Positions 48,301 to 60,128 of a DNA stretch of 64,000 bases are shown piece by piece. Both the position numbers and the translations under genes were made by a program. Below the pieces are notes generated by a model that saw only the letters and a list, made by a program, of their open reading frames with translations, was not told the origin of the DNA and did no database searches. Numbering within the stretch: the stretch's first letter is position 1; each line of letters opens with the position of its first letter. Source of the DNA: Anaeramoeba ignava (taxonomy: Eukaryota; Metamonada; Anaeramoebidae); contig JAPDFW010000033.1 of NCBI GenBank assembly GCA_028826165.1, forward strand, positions 186,001 to 250,000, in the 5' to 3' direction.

Positions 48301-49969
48301 AGAAATTCAAAAATTGAATAGAGTTGAAATCATTATTAAAGCAATGGATAATTTTTCATCAAATGAGAAAATTCAAGAATATGGATGTGGAATTTTATGG
48401 AATATTTTATTTGAAATTTATCAAACTCAAAATGAAAATGAAAATGAAAATGAAAATGAAAATCAAACTCAAAATAAAATTGAAAATGAAAATCAAACTC
48501 AAAATCAAACTGAAACTCAAACTCAAAATGAAAATCAAAATGAAAATCAAAATGAAAATCAAAATCAAAATCAAAATCAAAATGAAACTCAAAATCAAAC
48601 TCAAACTCCAAATCAAAATCAAAATGAAAATCAAAATCAAAATCAAAATCAAAATCAAAATGAAAATGAAAATAAAAATCAAACTCAAACTCAAACTCAA
48701 ACTCAAACTCAAACTCAAAATCAAAATCAAAATCAAAAACTCAAACTCAAACTCAAACTCAAAATCAAACTCAAACTCAAAATCAAACTCAAAATCAAAA
48801 TCAAACTCAAACTCAAAATCAAAATAAAACTGAAAATCAAAATCAAAATCAAAATCAAAATCAAAATCAAAATCAAAATCAAAATCAAAATCAAACTCAA
48901 ACTCAAACTCAAACTCAAAATCAAACTCAAAATCAAACTCAAAATCAAACTCAAAATCAAAATCAAACTGAAAATGAAAATGAAAATGAAAATCAAACTG
49001 AAACTCAAACTCCAAATCAAACTCAAACTCAAACTCAAACTCAAACTCAAACTCAAACTCAAACTCAAACTCAAACTCCAAATAAAATTGAAAATGAAAA
49101 TGAAAATGAAAATGAAACTATTAAAATTAAAGGAATTCAAATAATTATTAATGCAATGAATAATTTTTCTTCAAATGTGAATATCCAAAGTAGTGGATGT
49201 GGGATTTTATGGAATAATTCATTTGATGAAGGTAAATAATCAAAAATCAAAAATCAAAAATCAAAAATCAAAAATCAAAATTAAATTCAAATCCAAAAAA
49301 ATAAAGTAAGTATCAAATTAATTGTTGAAATGAAAGCAATCGAAATAATTATTCAAGCAATGAAAACATTTGAGAGTCACCAAAATATTCAAAAGAAAGG
49401 ATGTGGAAGTTTATGGAATATTGGAGTTAATAATTATGGTAAATTAAATTTTGAATTTTTTAAAAATTATCAACAAAATTTATTATTAAAAACAAATTCC
49501 AAAAACAAATTCCAAAAACAAAACAAAAAAACAAAACAAAAAAACAAAAGAATATCAAACAAAAATTCGAGAATTAAAAGGAATTGAAATTGTTGTTCAA
49601 ATAATGAAAAAATTTCCTGAAAATGAAGAAATTCAATATTTTGGATGTGGAACTTTATGGGTTCTTTCTTTTAATAATGAAGGTATTATCCAAAAATTAA
49701 AATCAAATTCAAAATCAAAATCAAAATCAAAATTAAAATCAAAATCAAAATCAAAATCAAAATTAAAATCAAAATCAAAATCAAAATTAAAATTAAAATA
49801 AAAATGAAAATCAAAATTAAATTTAAAAATAAAATCAAAATAAATAGAGAACAAAAATCTAATCAAAAATTTAGGAGCATTTGAATTAATAAAAAATTTA
49901 GAAACAAACTTTCCAAATTATCAAGAACTTCACAAATTAGCAAATAATTCTTTAAAAATTTTAAAATGA
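39375..49969 (+). CDS. Giant armadillo-repeat protein, 40 exons, roughly one repeat per exon
   Basis: I can trace 40 exons from ATG at 39375 to TGA at 49967-49969. All introns are phase 1. Exons 1-3 (39375-39489, 39571-39648, 40513-40623) are non-repeat. Exons 4-39 mostly span 117-141 bases and each encodes one repeat of about 43 residues with the pattern [20 protein letters not shown] followed by [16 protein letters not shown], an armadillo-type helical repeat. Internal exon lengths are all multiples of three except exon 37 (48291-49231), which carries two repeats with a Q/N/T/E-rich insertion and a frame break near 48737. Examples: exon 4 40708-40839, exon 10 42345-42476, exon 20 44371-44502, exon 30 46501-46635, exon 40 49848-49969. 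The product is about 1,980 residues. Armadillo solenoids bind proteins; the partner is unknown. No family beyond the fold is assigned. Confidence 0.88.
39649..40512 (+). repeat. Armadillo gene intron 2, AAATCA/AAATTA repeats
   Basis: Long A-rich hexamer array with AAATATTA interruptions. At 40250-40280 it contains an exact second copy of the exon 2 end and its donor (ATCAAGAAACAAGTATAATA). Confidence 0.85.
41820..42344 (+). repeat. Armadillo gene intron 9, AAATCA repeats
   Basis: Sense-strand AAATCA and AAATAAAAATC units; acceptor TTGTAG. Confidence 0.8.
43535..44502 (+). repeat. Recently duplicated exon-intron units, exons 16-20
   Basis: Five consecutive armadillo exons (starting 43535, 43729, 43943, 44157 and 44371) are nearly identical, and so are the introns between them (GGTAAAAACAATAAAACTAT and AATTTATATAATAATTTAAA). 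The period is about 194-214 bases, so whole exon-plus-intron units were duplicated. Confidence 0.9.
46840..47255 (+). repeat. Armadillo gene intron 31, AAATCA/AAATTC repeats
   Basis: Nearly pure hexamer array. In other frames it translates as NQNQ, KIKI or SKSK without stops for long stretches. Confidence 0.85.
48419..49110 (+). repeat. Exonic Q/N/T/E tract at an intron position
   Basis: CAAAAT/CAAACT/GAAAAT units fill the place where every neighbouring repeat has an intron. There is no GT and no AG within it, and most of it is open as QTQNENQ, with one frame break near 48737. Confidence 0.85.
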
Positions 49970-50062
49970 ATCTTTGAAATGAATTTTATTTACTTTTTTC
50001 TTCATTTTTTTTTTTATTATTCATTTTTTTTTTAAAGAATTCTAAATAAAAATTTCAAATTA

Positions 50063-50100
50063 TTTTTTTTTCATTTTTTTCATTTTTTCTCATTTTTTTT
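50063..50100 (+). promoter_or_regulatory. Candidate promoter motif, calmodulin-like gene
   Basis: Three TTTTTCATTTTTT-type cores ending immediately before TAAATGG, in the 134-base spacer after the armadillo gene. Confidence 0.4.
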
Positions 50101-50103
50101 TAA

Positions 50104-52734
50104 ATGGATTTATCAAACGATCAAATTGCTGAATTTAAAGAAGCTTTTAATCTTTTTGACAAAGATGGAGATGTAAGAATTCAAATATAAACTATAAATA
50201 AAAAATAATTAAATTGAAAATTTTTTTTTATAAAATTTGCTTTAAAAATTGAAATTGAAATTGAAATTTGACATTGAAATTGATTTGTTTTTTTATTTAC
50301 AGGGAAAAATTACTTCAAAAGAAGTTGGTGTTGTTATGCGAAGTCTTGGAGTTAATCCAACAGAAGCAGAATTACAAGATATTGTAAATAATTATTATAT
50401 TTATTGTCAAAGTCACAATAAAATAAAAAGATTTCAATTTGTTTATTATTTTCTTTTGTGAATAATTATTTAATTATTTATTTAATAAATAGGTTAATGA
50501 CATTGATGCAAATATGAATGGTTTTATTGAATTTCAAAGTTTTGTTAATTTAATTAAGAAAAAAATGCAAGATGAAGATAAACCAGAAGATATTATTGCT
50601 GCTTTTAAAGTTTTTGATCGTGTAAGTTTTATTTTTCTTTATTTAATTTATTTAATTTATTTATTTAGATGTAATGAAATTTATTTATAAATTTATTTGA
50701 AAATTGATTTATAAATTTAATTGGAAATTGATTTATAATTTTATTTATAATTTTATTTATAATTTTATTTATAAATTTATTTAGAAATTTTATTTATAAA
50801 TTTATTTATAATTTTATTTGGAAATTTATTTATAATTTTATTTGGAAAATTAATTATAAATTGATTTATAATTTTATTTTGAAATTTAATTATAATTTTA
50901 TTTAGAAATTTATTTAGAATTTTATTTAGAAATTTAATTATAATTTGATTTTATAATTTTTATTTAGAAATTTAATTATAATTTTATTTATAATTTTATT
51001 TATAAATTGATTTAGAAATTATTCAGAAATTATTTATAATTTTAATTTTGAAATTTATTTAGAAATTTAATTTGAAATTTATTTTGAAATTTATTTTGAA
51101 ATTTATTTATAAATTTGAAATTTATTTTTGAAATTTATTTATAAATTTATTTATAAATTTATTTTGAAATTTATTTATAATTTTATTTGGAAATTGATTT
51201 ATAAATTTAATTGGAAATTGATTTATAATTTTATTTATAAATTTATTTATAAATTTATTTTGAAATTTATTTATAAATTGATTTGGAAATTTAATTATAA
51301 TTTTATTTATAATTTGATTTAGAAATTAATTTATAAATTTAATTTTGAAATTTATTTAGAAATTTAATTTGAAATTTATTTAGAAATTAATTATAATTTT
51401 ATTTATAAATTTATTTATAAATTTATTTTGAAATTTATTTATAATTTTATTTATAATTTTATTTATAATTTTATTTATAATTTTATTTATAATTTTATTT
51501 ATAAATTTATTTATAATTTTATTTGGAAAATTAATTATAAATTGATTTATAATTTTATTTTGAAATTTAATTATAATTTTATTTAGAAATTTATTTATAA
51601 TTTTATTTAGAAATTTAATTATAATTTGATTTATTTATAATTTAATTTATAATTTTATTTTATAATTTTATTTAAAATTTTATTTATAAATTTAATTTGA
51701 AATTATTTTGAAATTTATTTAGAAATTTATTTATAATTTTATTTATAATTTTATTTATAAATTTATTTATAATTTATTTATAAATTTATTTTGAAATTTA
51801 ATTATAATTTTATTTATAATTTTATTTTGAAATTTATTTAGAATTTATTTAGAAATTATTTTGAAATTTATTTGAAATTTATTTTGAAATTTATTTAGAA
51901 ATTTATTTATAATTTTATTTATAATTTTTATTTATAATTTATTTATAATTTTATTTATAATTTATTTATAATTTTATTTATAAATTTTAATTTGAAATTT
52001 TATTTTGAAATTTATTTAGAAATTTTATTTAAATTTATTTATAATTTTATTTAGAAATTTATTTAGAAATTTATTTAGAAATTTTATTTAGAAATTTAAT
52101 TATAATTTTATTTAGAAATTTATTTATAATTTTATTTAGAAATTTATTTAGAAATTTATTTAGAAATTTTATTTAGAAATTGATTTATAATTTTATTTAT
52201 AATTTTATTTGAAATTTATTTTGAAATTTATTTTTGAAATTTAATTTGAAATTTATTTTGAAATTGATTTAAATTAATTTAAATTTAATTTGAAATTTAA
52301 TTAAATTTATTTGAAATTTAAATTTATTTAGAAATTTATTTAGAAATTTATTTAGAAATTTATTTAGAAATTTATTTATAATTTTATTCAGAAATTATTT
52401 ATAAATTTATTTAGAAATTTATTTAGAAATTTAATTTGAAATTTATTTAGAAATTTATTTTGAAATTTAATTTGAAATTGATTTATAAATTTTATTCAGA
52501 ATTTATTTATAATTTTATTTAGAAATTGATTTAGAAATTAATTATAATTTTATTTATAAATATTTGTAGGATGGACATGGATATATTGCAACACATGAAT
52601 TATATCACATTTTAACAACAATTGGAGAACCATTAACAAAAGAAGAAGCAGATCAATTAGAACAAGAAGCCGACAAAGAAAAAAGTGGAAGAGTTAATTA
52701 CGCTGAATTTGTTAATCTCATGCTTGCAAAATAA
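50104..52734 (+). CDS. Calmodulin-like EF-hand protein
   Basis: 147 residues in four exons (50104-50172, 50303-50383, 50493-50621, 52570-52734), the usual calmodulin length. It begins [24 protein letters not shown] and ends FVNLMLAK. Loop 1 DKDGDGKITSKE, loop 3 [12 protein letters not shown] and loop 4 [12 protein letters not shown] each keep the acidic first residue and the glutamate at position 12. Loop 2 reads [12 protein letters not shown], with Ser where the bidentate Glu should be, so calcium binding there is probably weak. The central helix is [20 protein letters not shown]. Three introns lie at or next to EF-hand loops; the third is nearly 2 kb of repeats. It could equally be called a calmodulin isoform or calmodulin-like protein. 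Confidence 0.92.
50622..52569 (+). repeat. 1.95 kb calmodulin-like gene intron of degenerate TTTATAATTTTA repeats
   Basis: Units ATTTATAATTTT, ATTTATTTAGAA and ATTTTGAAATTT in mixed order. The family differs from the AAAATT introns and is T-rich on the sense strand. Donor GTAAGT, acceptor TTGTAG. Confidence 0.85.
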
Positions 52735-52934
52735 CTTTTTCTTTTCTTTCTTTTTTTTTCTTTCTTTTCTTTTCTTTTCAAAAAAAAATCCCCAAAAAAA
52801 TTAATTTCATTCAAAGATTTGTTTTTTTTTTCTTTTCTTTATCAATTTCAAATTCATTTTTCCGTTCAATTTGGCTTTTTCTTTTTTTCTTTTTTCTTTT
52901 TTTCTTTTCCAAATAAAAAATTTTTAAAAAAAAA

Positions 52935-52962
52935 TTTTTTTTCATTTTTTTTCATTTTTTTT
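52935..52962 (+). promoter_or_regulatory. Candidate promoter motif, MRH-like gene
   Basis: Two TTTTTTTTCATTTTTTT cores about 64-90 bases before the ATG. The rest of the spacer after the calmodulin-like gene is pyrimidine-rich. Confidence 0.4.
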
Positions 52963-53025
52963 GTTTTTTTTACAAAAAGAAAAAAGAAAATTAATAACAA
53001 TAACAATAATAAAAAATTACACAAA

Positions 53026-56002
53026 ATGAAATTCTCTCGCTTTCTTTTGGTTATTCTTTTATTAACTCCAATATTTACAGATTGTCAATATAAAGATTAT
53101 AATTTTAACTCACTTGATCAAAAGTAAATTTGAAAACAAATATTTTTAAAAGCAAACAATTTCAAAAAAAACAAAAATTACGAATCAAAAAGCCCAACTT
53201 AATATTTTAATAATTTAATAATTTAATATTTTAATAATTAAATAATTTAATAATTTAATAATTTAATAATTAAATAATTTAATAATTAAATATTTTAATA
53301 TTTTAATAATTTAATAATTTATTAATTAAATAATTTAACAATTTAATATTTTAATAATTTAATAATTTAATAATTTAATAATTTAATAATTAAATAATTT
53401 AATAATTTAATAATTTAATAGTTTAATAATTTAATATTTTAATAATTTAATATTTAAATAATTTAATAATTTAATATTTTAATAATTTAATAATTTAATA
53501 ATTTAATAATTTTAATAATTTAATAATTTAATAATTTAATAATTTAATAATTTAATAATTTAATAATTAATAATTTAATAATTTAATAATTTAATAATTT
53601 AATAATTTAATAATTTAATAATTTAATAATTTAAAATAATTTAATAATTTAAATAATTTAATAATTTAATAATTTAATAATTTTAATAATTTAATAATTT
53701 AATAATTTAATAATTTAATAATTTAATAATTTAATAATTTAATAATTTAATAATTTAATAATTTAATAATTTAATAATTTAATAATTTAATAATTTAATA
53801 ATTTAATATTTTAATAATTTAATAATTTAATAATTTAATAATTTAATAATTTAATAATTTAATAATTTAATAATTTAATAATTTAATAATTTAATAATTT
53901 AATATTTTAATAATTTAATAATTTAATAATTTAATAATTAAATAATTTAATAATTTAATAATTTAATAATTTAATAATTTAATAATTTAATAATTTAATA
54001 ATTTAATAATTTAATATTTTAATAATTTAACAATTTAATAATTTAATAATTTAACAATTTTAATATTTTAATAATTTAATAATTTAATAATTTAATAATT
54101 AAATAATTTAATAATTTAATAATTTAATAGTTTAATAGAATTTAATAATTTAAAATAATTTAATAATTTAATAATTTAATAATTTAATAATTTAATAATT
54201 TAATATTTTTAATAATTAAATAATTTAATAATTTAATAATTTAATAATTTAATATTTTAATAATTTAATAATAATTAAATAATTTAATAATTTAATAATT
54301 TAATAATTAAATAAATTTAATAATTTAATAATTTAAATAATTTAATACTTTTAATAATTTAATAATTTAATAATTTAATAATTTTTAATAATTTAATAAT
54401 TTAATAATTTAATAATTTAATAATTTAATATTTTAATAATTTAATAATTTAATAATTTAATAATTTAATAATTTAATATTTTAATATTTTAATACTTTAA
54501 TATTTTAATAATTTAATAATTTAATAATTTAATACTTTAATATTTTAATAATTTAATAATTTATTAATTTATTAATTTAATAATTTAATATTTTAATATT
54601 TTAATATTTTAATATTTTAATATTTTAATAATTTAATATTTTAATAATTAAATAATTTAATAATTAAATAATTTAATAATTTAATAATTAAATAATTTAA
54701 TATTTTAATAATTAAATAATTTAATAATTTAATAATTTAATAATTTAATATTTTAATAAGTTTGTGGCATATCCAAACACCAAGTCAAGGAGATGGTTAT
54801 GTTTATGATTATTTTTTCCGACTTTGCAGTCCATTAATTGATGCTGATTTTGAAAACAGTGAAGATTGCAAATGTTGTCTTTTCGAAGTTTGGTCTTATA
54901 CCAATCCAATGGGAATTCAAGTTGATCAATACCCAAATCACACTGACTATTTCTGTAGAACTGTAATTTTTCTTGAACAAAATTTTTCCATTCCAAAAAT
55001 TTCTTTGAACTTATTTTTTTTTAAATTATTAGATGGGTGTCCAAAATCCTCCTGTTTGGGGAGAATCTAATGGTCTTCCTTATGTCATTTATTCTGGTGG
55101 TTATTATGATAGAAGAATGAAAGTAATTTTTCAATTATATTTTTCAATTTTATAATTTTATAATTTTATAATTTTTAATTTTAATTTTTTTAGATTCAAT
55201 TTGTTTGTGATGAAAATGCAAATGGATATGTTAAAAGTAATTATAAAAATAAATTTAAAATCAATTTAAAATCAATTTTAAATCAAAATCAAAATGAAAA
55301 TCAAAATTAAAATTTAAATCAAAATGAAAATGAAAATTAAAATCAAAATTCAAAATCAAAATTAAAATCAAAATCAAAATCAAAATCAAAATCAAAATCA
55401 AAATTCAAAATCAAAATTCAAAATCAAAATCAAAATCAAAATCTAAATCAAAATCAAAATCAAAATCAAAATCAAAATTTAAAATGAAATTAAAATCAAA
55501 ATTTAAAAATTTGTATAATTTTTTAGGTGTTAGTGAATCAAAAGATACATCAACTATTTATACACTCCAATTAGCTACAAATATAGTTTGCGAGGAAAGT
55601 TCTAAAAAATTATCAGGAGGATGGGTTTTTATTATTATGTAAAAATTCATTTATAAAATTTAAATTAAAATCAAAATTAAAATTAAAATTAAAATTAAAA
55701 TCAAAATTAAAATTAAAATTAAAATTAAAATCAAAATTAAAATTAAAATTAAAATCAAAATCAAAATTAAAATTAAAATTATTTCTTTTTTCCTTTTTTT
55801 TAATTTCTTTAGAATAACTGCTGGAACAGTTTTATATTGTGGAATTGGAATACCTTATAAGAAATTTGCAAAACATGAAACTGGAAAAAATATTTTACCA
55901 AATTCAGGATTTTGGAGTTCTCTTCCAGGTCTTATTAGTGATGGATTTAAATACGTTTTTAGTGGATGCAAAAAGAAAAATGCAACTTATGAAACAATTT
56001 AA
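53026..56002 (+). CDS. Type I membrane protein of the M6P-receptor/ATG27-like family
   Basis: 244 residues in six exons (53026-53123, 54761-54962, 55033-55122, 55194-55236, 55527-55638, 55813-56002). It has a signal peptide (MKFSRFLLVILLLTPIFT), then a Cys-containing lumenal domain (LCSPLIDADF, CKCCLFEVW, YYDRRMKIQFVCDEN, YTLQLATNIVCEE) in the style of mannose-6-phosphate receptor homology domains. A single membrane segment (GWVFIIMITAGTVLYCGIG, joined across the last splice) and a short cytosolic tail follow. The tail has NSGFWSSLPGLISDGF, typical of ATG27 and small M6P receptors, and ends in YETI, a tyrosine-based YxxPhi sorting signal. The likely site is Golgi-endosome-lysosome traffic. 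The start was chosen because it opens the signal peptide. Sugar-binding residues cannot be judged by eye. Confidence 0.82.
53124..54760 (+). repeat. 1.6 kb intron of the 8-base unit TAATTTAA
   Basis: Nearly pure TAATTTAA array with TATTTTAA and AATTAAAT variants, between a GTAAAT donor and an AATAAG acceptor. Splicing yields DQNLWHIQTPSQG. Confidence 0.9.
55237..55526 (+). repeat. MRH-like gene intron 4, AAATCA repeats
   Basis: Sense-strand AAATCA/AAATGA units; acceptor TTTTTTAG. Confidence 0.75.
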
Positions 56003-56438
56003 AATGGATTTCATTCAATTTTCAAAATTCATTCAATTTTAATTTCAACATTTTTTTTAGAACAAAAATTTGATCCACTTTTTTTTTTCTTCTTAATTTC
56101 TTTTTCTTTGATTCTTTCTTTTTTTTTTTTTTCAATTTACAACCAAAATCTTTATTGAAGGGTTGAAATGAAACTTTTTTTTAAAAACAAAAAACAAAAA
56201 ACAAAAAACAAAATTATGACTAATTTTTTATTTTTAATTAATAATTATTTTATTTTATTATTAATTTAACGAAACAAACAATTTTTAAGTTAAAAATTTT
56301 TTTTTTCTTTCTTTTTTTTTTTTCCTTTTTTTTTTTTCTTTTAATTGGCATCTTTATTATTTTCTTTAAATTTTGATAATTATTTTGTTTTATTCCTTTT
56401 TCATTTAAATTGGTTTAAATTTAATTAATTTAATTTTA
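56003..56438. other. Spacer rich in homopolymer runs, no gene seen
   Basis: Poly-T and poly-A runs and an AAAAACA repeat. A weak TTTTTCATTT word at 56397-56406 may be the promoter of the CSN1 gene. Nothing else is recognised. Confidence 0.6.
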
Positions 56439-59400
56439 ATGGAAATAGAAAAAAATCTTAACAATAATAATAACAATAACAATAATAATAACAATAATCA
56501 AATTGAAATGGAAAATCAAAATCAAATTGAAATGGAAAATCAAATTGAAATGGAAAATCAAAATCAAATTCAAAATCAAATTGAAATGGAAAATCAAAAT
56601 GAAAATCAAAATCAAAATGAAAATCAAAATCAAATTGAAATGGAAAATCAAAATCAAATTGAAATTGAAAATCAAAATGAAAATCAAAATGAAAATCAAA
56701 ATGAAATGGAAAATCAAATTCAAAATCAAATTGAAATGGAAAATCAAAATGAAAATCAAAATGAAAATCAAAATGAAAATACAAATGAAATTCGGATTGA
56801 AAATCAAAATGAAATTGAAATTGAAGATGGAAAAGAAAATAATCAAAAAAATCAAAATCAAAATCAAAATCAAAAAATGCAAACCGAAGCAGAAGAGCAA
56901 TCAATAATTGATACTTTAGAAGAATTTGATTTTGATAATTACATTTCAAAATATTCAGGCAATTCAAAAATTCAAAGACTTTTAATATTATATAAAAAAT
57001 CTCGAAAATATAAAGAAATTGGTAAACAAAAGAAATATATTCATTGTTTTCTTTAATTTATTATCAAACTTATTGATTTGAAATCAAAATAAATCATCTT
57101 GTTTTTTGAAAAAAAAAGCACTAAAAATGGCTTTAGAAGAAGTAAAAGCTTCAAAACATATTACTCAATATATTACAATCTTTAATGAATTTAAACTTAA
57201 ATATCAAGAAACAGATAATGTTTGGATTCAAAATGTTGAAGAAGAATATGCAAAAAAGCAAGAAGAACTTGAAAATGCATTAAAAAATGCAAGATTAAGA
57301 AATGTTCAAGGTGAATTTCAAATTCAAATTCAAATTCAAATTCAAATTAAAATCAAAATTCCAAATCAAAATCAAAATTAAAATTCAAATTCAAATCAAA
57401 ATCAAAATTCAAATTAAAATTTAAATCAAAATTAAAATTCAAATCAAAATTAAATCAAAATTAAAATCAAAATCAAAATTAAAATCAAAATTCAAATTAA
57501 AATTCAAAATTAAAATTCAAATCAAATTCAAATTCAAAATCAAATTCAAATTCAAATTCAAAATCAAAATCAAATTCAAATTCAAATTCAAATTCAAAAT
57601 TCAAAATTAAAATTAAAATTCAAATTCAAAATCAAAATCAAAATCAAAATTAAAATTCAAATTCAAATCAAAATCAAAATTCAAATTAAAATTCAAATCA
57701 AAATTCAAATTCAAATTAAAATTCAAAATCAAAATCAAAATCAAAATCAAAATCAAAATCAAAATTAAAATTAAATTCAAATTAAAATTCAAAATAATTA
57801 AAATCAAATCAAAATTCAAATTCAAATTCAAATTCAAATTCAAATTCAAATTCAAAATCAAATTAAAATAAAATTAAAATTAAATTCAAATTCAAAATTA
57901 AAATTCAAAATAAAATTAAAATCAAAATTCAAAATCAAAATTAAAATCAAAATCAAAATTAAAATCAAAATTCAAATTAAAATTCAAAATTAAAATTCAA
58001 ATCAAATTCAAAATTAAAATCAAAATCAAAATTAAAATCAAATTCAAATTCAAAATTAAATTCAAAATTCAAATTAAATTAAAATTAAAATCAAAATTAA
58101 AATTAAAATCAAATTCAAATTCAAATTCAAATTAAAATCAAAATTCAAAATAAAAATTAAAATAAAAAAGATCATATTGGTTTGTGCTTAGTTGATTTGG
58201 GAGATTTTTCTTGTAAAAAAGGAGATTTTTCTACAGCTTATAAATATTATTTACGTTCAAATACAATGATCACTAATCGTACACAAAAACTTGAAAGATT
58301 ATTAAAGTTAATAGAAGTTTCAATTATATTAAAAAACTTTGGAATAACTCTTAAATATGGAGAAGAAGCAGAAAGATTTGTTGATTCATCAGGTAATTAA
58401 ATCAAAATTAAAATTAAAATTAAAATCAAAATCAAAATCAAAATCAAAATCAAAATTAAAATCAAAATTAAAATTAAAATTAAAATTAAAAATTAAAATC
58501 AAAATTAAAATTAAAATTAAAATTAAAATTAAAATTAAAATCAAAATCAAAATCAAAATCAAAATTAAAATCAAAATTAAAATTAAAATCAAAATAAAAA
58601 TCAAAATCAAAATTAAAATCAAAATTAAAATTAAAATTAAAATTAAAATTAAAATTAAAATTAAAATCAAAATCAAAATCAAAATCAAAATCAAAATCAA
58701 AATCAAAATCAAAATCAAAATCAAAATCAAAATCAAAATCAAAATCAAAATCAAATAAAATCAAAATTAAATTCAAAATCAAAATCAAAATCAAAATTAA
58801 AATTCAAAATTAAAATTAAAATCAAATTAAATCAAAATTAAAATTAAAATAAAAATTAAAATTAAAATCAAAATCAAAATTAAAATTAAAATTAAAATTA
58901 AAATTAAAATTAAAATCGGATAAAAAATTAAATTTAAAATCAAATTAAATCAAATTAAATCAAAATCAAAAGATAAAATTTCACTTGCGAAAATTAAAGC
59001 AGCAATTGGAATATCATATATTCATCAAGAATCCTATACAAAAGCTGCACAAAGTTTTTTATCTATTCCTGAAGGACTTCAAGAAGAATTCCGAGAGATA
59101 ATTACAGGATATGATATAGGATTATATGGAATTTTATTTGGATTAGCAACTAAAAATCGATATGGAATATTAAATGGGATTTTAAATAACTCTTCTTTTG
59201 GATGGTATTTAGAAAATATTCCAGAAGCTCATAATTTAGCCTCAGATTTTTATAACGCTTCTTATTCTTCTTTTACAATGAGACTATCTCAATTTCATGC
59301 TTTGTCTTCAATTGATATCCATTTATCAAATTGTTACTCGAAATTGTTTAAGTTAATTCGTTCAAAAGCTATTCAACAATATTTTTTCCCGTTTTCTTCT

Positions 59401-59885
59401 ATTAGTTTATCTTTAATGGCAAATGATTTCTTATCAGATATTGGTTCTTTTGAAAAAGAAATTTCTGAATTAATTTTTGATGGTTCTCTTTCTGCTAAAA
59501 TTGATGCTTTTAATATGGTTTGCATTAATATAAATTTTAATATTAATTTTTATATTAATTTTAATTTTAATTTTTATTTTAATTTTAATATTAATTTTAA
59601 TTTTAAATTTAATTTTAATTTTAATTATAATTATAATATTAAATTTAATTTTAATTTTAATTTTAATTATTATATAAAAAGGTACTTCATAAAAGACAAG
59701 TTGATATAAGAAGTGAATCTTATGAAAAATCTTTTGAATTTGGAGAAAATTATTACAGAAAAACAAAAATGTTACTTTTATTTGCTAATTTAAAAAAATC
59801 AAATTTAAAAGTGAAAAAAATAAAAAAGAGAAAAGATCAAAATTATCCAAGTTTAGATGATTTCAAAAGAAACAGAAAAGATTAA
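56439..59885 (+). CDS. COP9 signalosome subunit 1 (CSN1/GPS1)
   Basis: Scaffold subunit of the COP9 signalosome, which removes NEDD8 from cullin E3 ligases. Five exons (56439-57021, 57119-57310, 58171-58392, 58973-59517, 59682-59885) give 581 residues. The first 145 or so residues are an Asn run and an IEMENQNQ tract. The family region then starts with EFDFDNYISKYSGNSKIQRLLIL and continues ALKMALEEVK, GLCLVDLGDFSCKKGDFSTAYKYY (helical repeat), LAKIKAAIGISYI and GLYGILFGLATKNR. The PCI domain reads FTMRLSQFHALSSIDIHLS, LIRSKAIQQYFFPFSSISL and ELIFDGSLSAKIDAFNMVLHKRQVDIRSESYEK. The C-terminal tail is Lys/Arg-rich. Without the N-terminal tract, length and order match CSN1 and its proteasome relative Rpn7; SAKIDAFNMVLH and the PCI details favour CSN1. 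Confidence 0.88.
56455..56875 (+). repeat. Asn run and QIEMENQN coding repeat in CSN1
   Basis: A 13-residue Asn run followed by hexamer-based NQIEMENQNE units, all in frame with the CSN1 domain. Confidence 0.8.
57311..58170 (+). repeat. CSN1 intron 2, AAATTC/AAATCA repeats
   Basis: Donor GTGAAT, acceptor AAAAAAG. Sense-strand A-rich hexamers. Confidence 0.85.
58393..58972 (+). repeat. CSN1 intron 3, AAATCA/AAATTA repeats
   Basis: Donor GTAATT, acceptor CAAAAG. It contains one copy of the AATCGGATAAAAA word near 58916, also seen in copine introns. Confidence 0.85.
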
Positions 59886-60128
59886 GTTAATTCCCAGTTT
59901 TTTATATGGATAATAATATATTAATATTAATAATATAATTTTATTCAACAAAAGAATTTTTTTTTCCTTTTTTTTTTTTTAAATAAAAAATATCAAAATT
60001 CAAATTTGATTTTAATTTTAATTTTAATTTAATTTTAATTTTAATTTTGATTTTATTTTAATTTTATTTTGATTTTCATTTTTAATTCTTGTTTAAAAAA
60101 ATCCAAAAATTATCAAATTATAAAATTA
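59886..60128. other. Convergent spacer, no gene seen
   Basis: AT-rich spacer between the 3' ends of CSN1 and the TEX261 family gene, with poly-T runs and a short AATTTT repeat. Confidence 0.6.

Noticed and set aside
58357..58794. KIKIKI, ILILIL and FDFDFD open frames on both strands
   Set aside because: Simple translation of an AAATCA/AAATTA intron in all frames.
56439..59885. Could be the proteasome lid subunit Rpn7 instead of CSN1
   Set aside because: The ALKMALEEVK region and the PCI segment SAKIDAFNMVLH with RSESYEK fit CSN1 better; a profile search would settle it.
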